NCBI RefSeq assembly: GCF_012273895.1
Contig: NC_052112.1
Location: forward strand, 5,022,001 to 5,086,000
Length of the DNA stretch: 64,000 nucleotides
From: Zerene cesonia
Taxonomy: Eukaryota; Arthropoda; Insecta; Lepidoptera; Pieridae
Direction of reading: 5' to 3'
Shown: piece by piece, positions 34,361 through 47,000 of the stretch
How positions within the stretch are numbered: position 1 is the first letter of the stretch
Layout: every line of letters starts with the position of its first letter
The notes under the pieces: model-generated
Database searches by the model: none
Told to the model about the DNA's origin: nothing
Seen by the model: the letters and a program-made list of their open reading frames with translations, nothing else
Translations under genes and position numbers: made by a program

Positions 34361-37015
34361 ATGATTAAACTTTTTTCTTTAAAACAACAAAAAAAAGATG
34401 AAGAAGGATCAGCACGGGCAGGTGGTTCACAAAAAAAAGCGTCAGCAGCACAATTGCGGATCACTAAAGGTAGGTAACGAGCAAGAGTTCGAATGTCCAA
34501 ATAATATCTTTATACCCAATTCTTTTAATTTATATAAAATTAAATTATGTTTGCGTTGCTTGCTAATTTTGCTTAATAAGTTTGCCCAGGCTACATTAAT
34601 TAATAAAGATGTATTTTCACATATCACAAAAATGTTAGTTTCGTTCTATCATTCCCTACTTTATAGTTTGTTTGATTTACAGATTTGAATGAATTAAATT
34701 TACCCAAGACATGTAACACAGAGTTTCCAGACCCAGATGATTTACTCAATTTCAAGTTAATTATTTGTCCAGATGAGGGTTTTTATAGAGGAGGGAGATT
34801 TGTATTTAGCTTTAAGGTAAATAATTGTAAAGACTTTAAATCTCTAGGCAAATGAGGTATTTATTAAAAATTAAAGGCAGGATGCTATTTTACGATCTAC
34901 TTTTTCTATAAAGGTTGTGATTGAAACAAAGCCTAAATCTGTAAGGTGGAGTTATTTTGGAATAAAGCTTTTAAAAATATTTGAATTTACTCAGATAAAT
35001 TGAAAAACACTCTATTCATAACACGATCCAAACATAATTAATGTCTATTTATATTTACAAAAAAAAGTTAAACATGAATCAACAACCCTTTTGGGACACA
35101 AGCATGCAGGAAAATTCATAATAATATTCAAACAACAAGGGGGCTCCACCATTAACCCACATGGAACTTGATAAAAAAGCCTATGTACGAATACTAAATA
35201 TAATCTAACTGCTCTTAGTAGTGAGTGGTGTGATCCCATTTTATCAATACAACTATAAATGTATCAACTATAAGTATTATTTTGATATATTGATGCAGTG
35301 TCTCATAAAACACAGTACTTGAGATGTGTACAGTATAATTATTTTATAGTAAGCTAGTAAGCTTAAAAATTGTGCAAAAGTAGGTACATGTGTTTAGGTA
35401 ACTACTTTTGCAAGATTTTAAACAATATAGTTATTGTATGCAGTTGACAATGATACTCTACATTATAGTCTAAAATTATTAGGACAGAATAAAGAGCGTG
35501 ATGTATATAAGCCTGATGAACAATAGTCATGTCCAGACAAATACACATATTAAGGTTGGTTGACAAAATCATTTTTAATTTAACTTTATAGGTAGGACCA
35601 AACTATCCTCATGAACCACCCAAAGTTAAATGTGAAACAGCTGTATATCATCCCAATATAGACCTTGAGGGCAATGTATGTTTAAATATACTCAGAGAAG
35701 ACTGGAAACCAGTGCTCACTGTTAACTCTATAGTTTATGGATTACAGTATTTATTTTTGGTAAGTATTAAATTTATTATATGTAATATAAATCATTATTA
35801 TACTTGTAAACAATACAATTAACACATGCCTTATGTTCTCAAAACAGAACAGTAGTAACAACGAAACTAATAGCTTATCAATTTATCAGTTTTAACTTGC
35901 TATTTAATATAATTTTATGCAATAGTGTTCTATTGCTATATTAGAAATAGTTTTAGTTGGGGCGTACGGGCGAGCTAGAGCTGCCCCTGGACAAATTGAA
36001 AATGCTTAGATAAATTTTCAGAAATTTTAAATTAATCAAGATAGGTATAATGAGAAATAAAGTGAAAGTGTGATTTCTAATTATAGTTAAATGTACTACA
36101 AATAATTAAATCACTTATGTAGTTAAATCAAAATATATTGCCATTGCAATTTGTGTAGTTCCTCATTTGTTAATAAGGTAAAAAAATTTCTTTAACTTTT
36201 TTTGTTTTGAAAATTGTTTACTTTTCTGTTTGGCATGACGTTAGTTATGATCAAAATATGTAGATGTATAAAAACACTTTGAGTATCAAATATTTTTTGG
36301 TGCACAAAAACGGTGTTGTGTTGTATTAGTGGTTAGTTTTGGAAAAGTGAAAGCTTGAGAAAATGGAAAGACCTACTCACTACCATAAACTATATATTTG
36401 GCTACAAAAAATAACCCATAAAAGGCAAGGTTAAAATATCTTGAAAACCACAACTTGTAACCCACCGAACTTTATTAAATCGGTAGTATAAATCGAATGA
36501 AAAGAGTGCTACGTGCTATATTTAGAATATTGGTCATTTAGTAGAACTACGCATGATGCGCGGGCGAATTTGCTTACCCCAGTGAACTACTAAGATCAAT
36601 TATCACGCCAATAATAATCTTCTACAAGGACTGATTGTATTTTAATGAGTTGCGACTAATTCTAATTAAAATGCTATTTGCATATAGCTTGGTTTCCAAA
36701 TATTTGGTTTCAGAAAGCGTGATTCTTAGTAATATTTAATGATGATTAGGTTTAAATTGCCCATTGGCATATTAAGGTTCTATCAACAATAATAATTACA
36801 CAATGCATAATTATCCAACATTCCGAATGCGGAAATTACGTGATATGGGTTGAATATTTTTTTAATTTTTAAAGGAACCCAATCCCGAAGATCCTCTCAA
36901 TAAAGAAGCAGCGGATGAGCTCCAGAGCAACCGAAGACTATTTGAACAGCATGTGCAGCGCGCTATGCGCGGCGGCTACGTCGGATCCTCATACTTTGAA
37001 CGGTGCCTCAAGTGA
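34361..37015 (+). CDS. UBE2M: NEDD8-conjugating enzyme E2 M (UBC12)
   Basis: Four exons: 34361-34469, 34683-34816, 35592-35759 and 36875-37015; 552 nt, 183 residues, the same length as human UBE2M. It takes NEDD8 from the NAE1-UBA3 E1 and, with RBX1 and DCN1-like proteins, neddylates cullins and so activates cullin-RING ligases. The N-terminus MIKLFSLKQQKK is the UBA3/DCN1-docking peptide, shared almost exactly with human. The UBC fold follows: FKLIICPDEGFY, YPHEPPKVKCE, then YHPNIDLEGNVCLNILREDW with catalytic Cys111, and RRLFEQHVQRAMRGGYVGSS to the end FERCLK. Introns 2 (35760-36874) and 1-2 interior (34470-34682, 34817-35591) show no genes. Poly(A) signal AATAAA at 37054-37059. The call is firm. 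Confidence 0.97.
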
Positions 37016-37053
37016 ACACGACTCATCTGTAAATTATATATCAACAATATACA

Positions 37054-37059
37054 AATAAA
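37054..37059 (+). terminator. Poly(A) signal of UBE2M
   Basis: AATAAA 39 bases after the TGA stop at 37013-37015, in an ACAAATAAATAAATC context. Confidence 0.6.
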
Positions 37060-37339
37060 TAAATCTCATAATAACATTATATACACGTATCTTTATTCTT
37101 TGCTTCTGACATTCTTTGCATATTTAAAGTAAATTAATTTAAACATGGGGTTTGGTGTCTACTCTATATCTTTATGAGCAATGTGCAGTGTCATGTTTTA
37201 CTTGCTTTCGTACAACAGTATAGCAATCGTTAAGAAAAGAATAGAGTAGACAAGTGTAATAAAGAAAGCGCACATGGGAAACACGATACAAATATATTAA
37301 GAGTTGACATTGTATCGTATACCATGTACGTAATATGGT

Positions 37340-38074
37340 AGTGGCGCGAAGTGAGCAATGGGTGAGCGCCGAGCGGCTGAGTCACGGACCAGTCAGTATT
37401 CGGTTGGTGAGAGCCCAGACACGCACCGCGCTCGCGAGCCGCGCCACTCGCTAGTATCGCTGCGGACGTTGAACGGTTGTAACGTTGCCACGCTGCCGAC
37501 GCTTTCTCCCCCAGTGTGTTCAAGGCGGAGCGATTTCGACACAACACGGTTGCGAAAGTCTGCGCGATGATATACAAGTGAGAGCTAACGGACGGAGGGT
37601 AACGCTCATCGCGCACGGTGAGCCAGTTTATTAGACTAAAAGACATTCGAAACTCGCAACTGTGAGGGACGGGGGGCGCGCGACGCCGTCGGCTCGTACA
37701 CGCGGGAGCAACGAATCCTAACATATTACTCTAAAAGAGCAACGGAAACCAATTTTTAATGTGTCAAGTCAGTATAGCTTATTGCTGCTACGTCAGATCG
37801 CAGAACGCCTCGAGTAGGAACTACAAGGTTATGCAAATGAGTTCTGAACGCTTCTATACCAGGGGTAATCTAAAGACCATTCACAACTTTAATAAACTTT
37901 AACGTACGGTTTCGTGCCGTGTACCATAGTGCTTATCTATATCGTATCCTATTCTTTTGTTATCGTTCGGTGTCACGATCGCTAATTGCTAATTACCTGC
38001 GAGAAGTCGTGTGATAAGGCGCAAGAGTGGTGCTAGTGTTCAACGAGAGCCGAATAACAGAAACAAATTCGACA
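37340..38074 (+). promoter_or_regulatory. G+C-rich promoter / 5' leader of the dioxygenase gene
   Basis: From about 37340 to 37720 the sequence turns markedly G+C- and CpG-rich compared with the flanks, then runs without a good intron signal to the ATG at 38075. The open frames in it (37230-37724 minus, 37358-37570 plus) lack protein features and are best read as leader. No TATA box is obvious, so the start is probably dispersed. Confidence 0.45.
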
Positions 38075-41000
38075 ATGGCTGCCCCCAAAGAGGAAACCCT
38101 GCTTGCTCGCTGCGAGATTCCCATCATTGACCTGGCGCATATAGGTAAGCATTCAAAACAAATATGTATCGTAATAGTCTATTAAAAGTATAATAACTAC
38201 AACCTTTTACCTGCAAGAAAAAGAATTAGTATATTTAAGAGCTTTAACAGTCTGCTTTCTTTCATTCTGCAATCCTCAAATACACAAAGAAGCGCATGTT
38301 CTACCTGCGTGCATCCTCAATTGTTATAGGTGGTCGAACTTGAATGCACCCGACAGCTGTGCAGCGACGTTTCTGATATTATTTGTAATACAATCTTAGA
38401 TGGATCAGATTTGAACCCGGTCGAGTTCAAAGACCCGAACTTAGCGGATCATTTGTTGCCGTTCTTCCACCTAGTTCCCCTAAAACGTCAAAAACGTTTA
38501 ACGTTTCATACTCATGCAACTGCATGAAATCACTGAAATTCCATATAATTCTACATAACTGAGAATTGTAAAGCATTGAGTCTTAATCAACACAAATGTA
38601 ATAATACAGTTAATGTCCGTTAAGGTACGATTTATAGTTTGTCATTTTCTTATGTTTATAATACCATGTTTATAGCCAGGTACATAAAAGTAATAAAGAT
38701 AAGGCTCACATCAACTCATTTCTTGAAGGTTTTTTTATTATACTTTAAACATTATAAAAATAATATTGAAGGTTTCAATATGATTCGAAAAGATGATATT
38801 TATCAATAGATAATACTAAGGATATATTAATCATTTACTTATAAAAGTACTTAATAATAGTTTTATAAGTTGTACATACACGAAAAATTAGTCCTGAAAC
38901 ACAATTATTTACTGAATTGGTATATAATACTTCTGTGAATTGCTCTCAATCATCCTTTAAGTTAGCAAATGAACACCCATTGATTTTTTTCATAAGAACA
39001 TAAATACATGGCGTATTCGCTAACTTGACTCATTTTTATCCGACTTCAAAAAAGGAAGAGGTTCGCATTTCGATTGTTTTTATATAAAAATGTTTCATCA
39101 CTTTACTGGGTGAACCGATTTTATATTCAAAAACTTTACTTGTCATGTGGTCCCATCCCATTTGGTCATGTTCTGGCAATTTAAGGGTGGTCTATTTGTT
39201 AATATGATTATCAGCACTTACGTGACGAATCATTATTGTTCTTTGGTATTTTAAATAAAATCGATCAATCAATTTGATAGTGTTCAAAACACTGATACAG
39301 TATCGCAAAACAACATTATGTTTATATAACGGCAATGATTTGTAAATCCGAAGTGACATTACTACCTTTTGCAAAAATATATAACACTCATAAAGATAGG
39401 ACTGGTTCACGTAAAAGATAGTCATTTGAATGAAGCGGATGAAAAAAGAGGTGACTTTGTATGTGAGGGCAACGGCCGCGTCGTTCGAACCCTTTCGTAA
39501 AGCCCTCTTTTGCCTTCACACGCCATACGTCGTTGTCAATTTACCATGTGACTATCCAACCACTATTCCCTAGTACCTATCTCATTACTTGACAAATAAC
39601 CATAGAAAGGTTTCATGTATTTCCTTTTTTATTACTTATATATATTAACACATTTATTAAACACAATTAATAACTTATCAACAATATTTATTTTAAATAT
39701 CAATTTATTTGAATGAAATATGACATCATAAAAAAACATACCATGGTGGACAAATCCTGTTGTAGGAACCTAACTAGTTATTTTTCCTCTACCTTCTACA
39801 ATCGATAAAGTATGCATTCCGCGTTACAACTGGCAATACAATACCACATAAGAAACACATTCAACCTTTGCATTTTATTTCACGACCGCTTACGTTCGTC
39901 AAATGATTGAAGGCCACATACTACGATAAGATATAGAGGCAAGCTGTCAAACTCGTTTGCAAAATATTATCAAAATATTGAGGTCAAAGTTTCACTAAAA
40001 GTTCATTCTAAAAACTAAAACTTGTGATACGAATTATCACTAAATTTAAATACAGATAATTTATAAATTCTGGTATAACTACGAAGTGGATAATGAATAT
40101 TATTTGAAAAGATTGAAAATTTATACCAATTCTCAGAAACTGTTGATTTGGATGAAGTTTGATAGAAGAGTTAGTTTGAGATTCGAGAAAGGACTTGGAC
40201 ATTTTTATGCCGGAAATTACACAAGTGCTTTCAATAACAGTATTTATAAGCTTACGCCATATACCTTCCTAGTCATTTTACACAAATGTTTTAAACAGAA
40301 ATATATGTGTCTTAATTATGTAATAAGTTATTTTTACGATAACTGTAAATACCTTGAGCAGTTTACAAACCATACCGTTACCTATAAACGTGTCATCGTC
40401 AAGCCATGGTGTTAATTGGTCTGTCACAAACGCAATCGATCACAGACGATATGACCGACATTCTGTGAATGATACTTAAATTACTAAGATCTGTAAACTC
40501 AAAACTGTAAACTATGATTCAGTGGATTAAATATAACCACACTAAATAGCTTAGGCAAAACAAAGCGTTAAAGTATAGAAATAAATTCCAAAAAGAATAC
40601 CTTTTCTGCCTCACTGACACGATCACGACAAAATTTATGTCTATTTCTTTATCATCCCTAACATTACGGCAATTACTATTTACTACTCGACTTCTCGTGT
40701 CATAAGAAGAGATTATACGTTTACAAACAATTGACAAAATATTGTCTACAAAACATCTTGCCAAAAAAGATATCAAATTTTGAGGCATTTATGTAAGTCC
40801 ATAGAAATGTTACATTTTAAAAGTCTTGTTTCTTAGAGGATGCAATTTTATTTGATTGGTGGCGTTGCCGCCCTTGTCCTGTGGTCACCATCTTGAAAAA
40901 AGGGTTTCGCGCTTTATGTCCCATTCTAGTTTATGAACAAAAAACATTTAAATGGATAATAAGTTGAGTAATTTAAAATTTCCTACTCAGAAGATGAATT

Positions 41001-44000
41001 TTATTATATTGAACACCAAAACCAAAATGTTTTTAATTTCACTTTGATAATTAATATCTTGATTTCCGTCATATTTCAATTATGTGAAGAAATTAACTAA
41101 ACCGGTTTTGCAACGTTGTTTTGGCTCGTCGCATCGAGGATAGATACTATGGAGACGACAAATGCGTCGACCAAAGCGCACATGTTAAAGAAATCCCTCG
41201 ATTTTAGGTACCTAAAGGTAAATCGTGTCGGGAAAATAATGCCGAAGAAGTCTCAAGATTACAGGAGGTTCCGATAAATTTTTCAGTGTAGGCAGTTTTT
41301 AAAATTATTCATTCTTTGGAAAGGGAAGAACTATAACTTCTCAAAACATAGTAAAATTCAAAATTGAGAAATCTTGCTACTGTTGATTGCTCCACAATCT
41401 AAACAATCAAATCGATTGGGAACGTGTCTCGAAGATGGGATTTTGTTCCAAGGCATTTCCGAGAATTGTCAGGAATTGCAACACGCATTTTTATGTTTAC
41501 ATATTTCTCAATTGCGTACATTCAAAGACGTTGTAATGCTCAATCATCGACTTACTAGAAAGAGCCACATAGTTAAATTACGTCGAACATAAAGCTACAT
41601 ACGGTGCATAGTTTTTTTTAACATTTACAAGTAAACCCCTTTTTTACAAGAAATATAATCGCAAAGGTATATGAAATTATCTATAAATTTTTTTGCATAA
41701 TCGCCTACCGCTGTTAGGATCTACCTGCAGGCTGCAGCTGAAAACCGAGCAAAAAATCTCTGGAACATAGACCGTAAATTGACGGCCAAAATAGTTTTGA
41801 GAAAAATTTTGGTCTGAGCCGATTTTGTTTTTCATCTGTTATTTTAATTTTTTATGGGAAAGTACTAACTACGAAGTTCAAACAGTCACATCAAATGAAT
41901 TGTATAAAAAAACTTGAAAGTTCCGGTACTTTCAAGAATCTGTACTCGCTTTAACAGACTGGCCGACTTAAGCATTTTTAACATTATGCCAGCTCAGAAG
42001 CTGGCTTAATGTTAAAAAATTGGCCAGTCGGTGCCTACATGTACAGATAATTAGAAAAAGCATTTGGTATAATTAACCTATGCATTCCATAATGACAATG
42101 CAGACAAGATAATGGTACAAAATAACCCTACATGAATGATAAACTATCATATATATTAAACCAATTTTGTATGTAGGATGTGGTATATGGAAGGTATTCA
42201 AAGTGTCGCACAAATATTTACTGTAACAATCAATTTTCTGTCGATATTTGGGTATCGAAAATTTGCACAATCCTTAATAGATTGTATCAAGCTTTTCAAA
42301 CAATGCCACCCATAAGCCATTGTATGACACACACGCCAACTGCGCGTGATAATTACTACCATTGTGTATTGCCAAAGTATTGTCCCAACCATTCCATATG
42401 TGTTAAACAAATTCGCTTTACGATTCCTTTACGCATTAAATATTTGTGTTACACGTCAAAGTCGACGCCACGATAACACAAAAAGTGATACGTAGGTGTC
42501 TTCTTCCACATTATATTCACCTACGTGTGAAAACATTGAGTACTGATTGGTTACGAACATTTGATATGCTCACATGCAAATGCAATCACAATGCTTGGTA
42601 ACGACTTCGATGGTTTATTTAAGCGAGGGCTTGGTAGATGGCACGTGTAAAGTGTGTGGAAATAAATTATGTATTATTTGTTACCTACTTTTTTATGTCA
42701 TAGCGGGCAACTGAGCTGGTGGTTCGCCTGATGGTAAGCGATCACCACTGCCCATGAACATTCGCAAAGGTAGTGCCTCTGCGAAAGCGCTGCCCGCTTA
42801 TGGGGTAAGGGAAAAGGAAAGGATTAACGACTGGAAACTGGGCCTCCGGCTCCCCACTCACCGTACAAAACACAGTGGCATGCCACTATTTCACGCCGGT
42901 TTTCTATGGGGATGTGGTCCTTCCCCGGTGCGAGCTGGCCCAATACGTGCCGAAGCGTGCTCGACTCACGCAATTATAAAATAATATACTTAGAACAATA
43001 TTTATTGAAATTGGCTTGTAAAGTTATAAAAAATTATAAGCCTATATTATTGTTCTCCTTTATTTAAAGATAAAGGTGATATATGTAGCCATAAAAATTA
43101 ATTACACCTAAGCCATAAGAAATAGTTCGTGAAACAAGTTATAAGAAATATTATTAGAACAAATTATTTTACTGTATACACCATACAATTTTCAATGTAC
43201 GACAGCCTTTTTATACGTTTTATCAAAACGTTTATTATTTAAAAGAAAATAATGACGAACTGTCATTAAAAACATTGACATTTTCAATTTCATTGAGGAA
43301 AACCACTAAGTCGAAACAATTACGCAAACTTGTTAACCTAATTGTCTTCGTTACGTGGAAGGGGTTTCCTCTACCAAATTATCCTATTCATGCTAAATTA
43401 AAAATAACAAAAGTAATCGTTATTCGTAGATAATTATAATACACTAGCGGTCTGCCCCGTCGTTGCCCGTGGTACTTATCTGTAATAGCTCGGGAATCAC
43501 CCATATGTAACGGTGAAAGAATTTTGGAAATTCAATAATTCTTGAAATAAGCTCATAAGAACAAACAAACTCTTCAGCTTTATATTATTAAGTAGGTGGT
43601 ACAGATTCTCATAACCATGCTGTACAATGATCTTAGTCTATAATGGATAAACATCAAAAGTTATCATTAACTTCTTTATATGTGATTATCACCCACTTAT
43701 GATTTACTTAAAATTTAACATACTTGACGAAAATCCATTAATAGAACCCAATACAATAAGTTCATCCAATCCCATTATCCTGATCAGAATCATTCACAGC
43801 AAAATACAGAACAACTTTTTAAAATACTTAATGCTATTTTTCAGACAGAAAAAGTAGGTAAAACATTGCAACCTAACAATAACGATTTGCCATTTACTAA
43901 ATGCTGTGACCTTTATTAAATGTTTTGGCAATTACTTTTTATCGATTTAACTGTGTGTATTTTCGCTTTCAGCACTACCAACAATTGCCAATAAACCAAA

Positions 44001-47000
44001 ATAACTTAGGTACCTATGAGTTATCGGTCTATATTTAGGTAAAGTTTACCAAACGGCCGAAGTTACCGATCCATCACAAGACAAAAACATGTTACCTAAG
44101 TGGTACAAACAATAGGATCAAAAAAATGATTGCTGAACACCGACGGCAAATATAAACTGCGTTACGTTCGGTCATATGCAAGAAGAGAACGGCAATTTAA
44201 AATAGATTTCACTTTCTATCCATGCTGCCTTACCTTGGCGGCTTAACTCTTGACCAGATAGACCAGTAGATAGATGACTCTTTTAACTTTCCAAAAAAAG
44301 GATCAAAGCTGTAATTGTAAATTCGTAAGTTTTTGTTATATTTCTCACGTCAAGAGAAGTGACGTTATCTCGTCCAAAAAGCGTCGTGTCTTCGCGTGTA
44401 AAAAGACCATTTATTGTGTTTTCCGAATATTTAATTGATCTTCTTTTCATAATTATGGACGTAAAATTATTATAATGTCATAAGTAATAATTTAATATTC
44501 ATATGATATTACTTTATAATAGACATTCAATTAGTAAGCTTAATAAATATAAGAATGGATAAAAAAAAAACGAGTTTCATTATGCTCTCTATCGGAATTT
44601 CGATAAGGGTTAGCTGCTAATACGATAAGTCCAAAATAAAGCAAGCAACTCATTTTGTGTGGTATCTGCCTACCTACTCGCCTGTTTTATGTCGTCACTG
44701 ATAAATTCAACGGAATAGTTCTACTATCGTAAATGATGAAATAGTACTAATTTTTAAATCTATACTAATATTATAAAGCTGAAGATTTTGTTTGTTTGTT
44801 TGTTTGTTTGTTTGTTTGTTTGTTTGAACGCGCTAATCTCTACGGAACTACTGATCCGTTTTGAAAAATTATTTCAGTGTTAGATGGCCCATTTATTGAG
44901 GAAAGCTATAGGCTATATATATATGTACCACGGGCGAAGCCGGGGCGGACCGCTAGTATCTAAACAACATATACATATTTAACCAAAACAGCATTAAAGG
45001 ATAAAGCAAACAATGAGTTTCTGATAAGAACGTTACTTTAAAAAAGGGCCAATAATTTTAAACTGTCCTCAACTTCCTTTGTTATAACTTCACGTTCAAA
45101 ATACACGTGTGTGAATCGTAAAATAATCGACCGTAAACATACTTTTATGGGCTATTCTAAAGTATTTTACAATAGGATTTTTATAAACAAAATCAGCTTA
45201 AAATTTTGCGAGCAATCTTTTATGACTTAATTTTGAGATATGTAATTAGTCCAAATAAAACAGTTCAAAGGACCTGCGGAACAAAGTGATTATGATTAAT
45301 TGGTCGAATGAAATAATAAGAACAAGGCTAAATGTAAACTACCCATATTTCAACTGAGTTTAATCAGATACTTACAAACATCGTTTTAAGTCATTCTTTT
45401 ATAAAATAAACAGTAAATATTTGGTGACAATATTAACATTGATAAGATATAGGTAACAGATAGATATATAGGTATCTAGTTTTTGTACACTACACTACCG
45501 TTGATAATCTAACCTACTCCAAAAATGGCAACCAGATTCATCTACCCATCCATATTCAATATCTAATCTTAGGATTGCGCTTGAACTCGCATGCTGATTA
45601 GAGATCGATTTAAAAATCCTTATTATTACAAAAGCGCGTTAGTTTGGTTTTTTGTTTTACAAGCAACGAAGCGATTATAGTATGATTTTTTGTAACTGTT
45701 CATAGTTAGGTGGCTAGATTAAGGCTTTAGGCATAGATAAAGGCTTTTTACCACGGTGAAACATTTCATTCCCATGGGAACATCCTCATTTTTATAGTAA
45801 CGCGCGGGAAACTTGGATCGGAAACCAAATAATACAATAATCGATGATTGATGCTAATCCTAGATATGATCCATTATTAATTTCGAACATAAACAGAACT
45901 CGGATTTATATAAATTCGAAACAATTTTATAACCTAATTTACTTCCATCCTATTTGTTGTATAGACTACGGTGATAAATAATTAGAAGAGTAAAAGCAAA
46001 TAAGAGTAAATAAATGATAACGCTTTAAAGTGCGATTAATTCGCAAGTGGTTATAGATATCTATATACCATACATACAGTAGCCCACTAACACAAATACA
46101 GTAGACAGACGTGTTCTCGATACCTCATTACAACATGAAAAGGTTTTAAAAACTAAACGTAACAAATTTTCAATTCTCACTTCCGTTGAAGAAACTTTGA
46201 AGGTTTTAACGAATAAGTAATGGCACATTTAAATTACCATGTTTAGAATTGTTACAACAAATATTTATCCATACAACGAGACTTCTGTTCATCCTTAGTC
46301 CAATATTTTATACGTTTTTTTACGTTACGCGTCATATAGAGTCGATGCTTAAAAATGCTTAATATAAAACCCTTCATTTAGATACACCACGAACGATAGA
46401 AGACAACTAGGTACCTAGTATTTATTTATTCATATAACTCTTTACTGTACATGTCAAACGATAACCCACAGAGAGAAACAATTACATATACCAAGGATAT
46501 AGTACAATCGGCGGTTGTATGTAGGTATTCGATACGGGTAAATGTCTGATTCAGATGTTTAGAAACAAACTTCTGACGTAGACGTGATTTCCACATAAAT
46601 CCTACGTTCAACAAACCTACATGAGTTGGTACATGACATCTTTATTCGTTTTCCTCTTCCCTTGACCACACGACAATGACTTGTAAAAACATCCAATTCT
46701 TTTTCCTGTCAAATTTTCGTTTTCGTTTTCCTAGTACCAAGTATAATTCAAGCGTAATATTCACATACGTTATGGAATAATTTTTGCAGAAAAAATATAC
46801 TTAAATCGTATCACGAATGACGTTATATACCTACTGACATTTCGTGCATTTATCACGCTGATAGCTAACAATCACGATTTATGACGTCATCGTCCTGTAA
46901 TTACATTAATGAATAATTAATATCTGTTTGAAAAAACGCCGTGAAACAAAGGATACGAATGACCTTCACGATTTCGTCAGAGTTCTAAGACGTCCTAAGA

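Noticed and set aside
38330..38527. 65-codon frame just after the first dioxygenase exon, with an acceptor-like AG
   Set aside because: Joining it in phase to exon 1 meets a stop codon at once, and the exon at 50692 fits family sequence exactly.
41374..41592. 72-codon plus-strand frame in the dioxygenase intron 1
   Set aside because: Starts at a non-ATG codon, has no family features and no matching splice sites.
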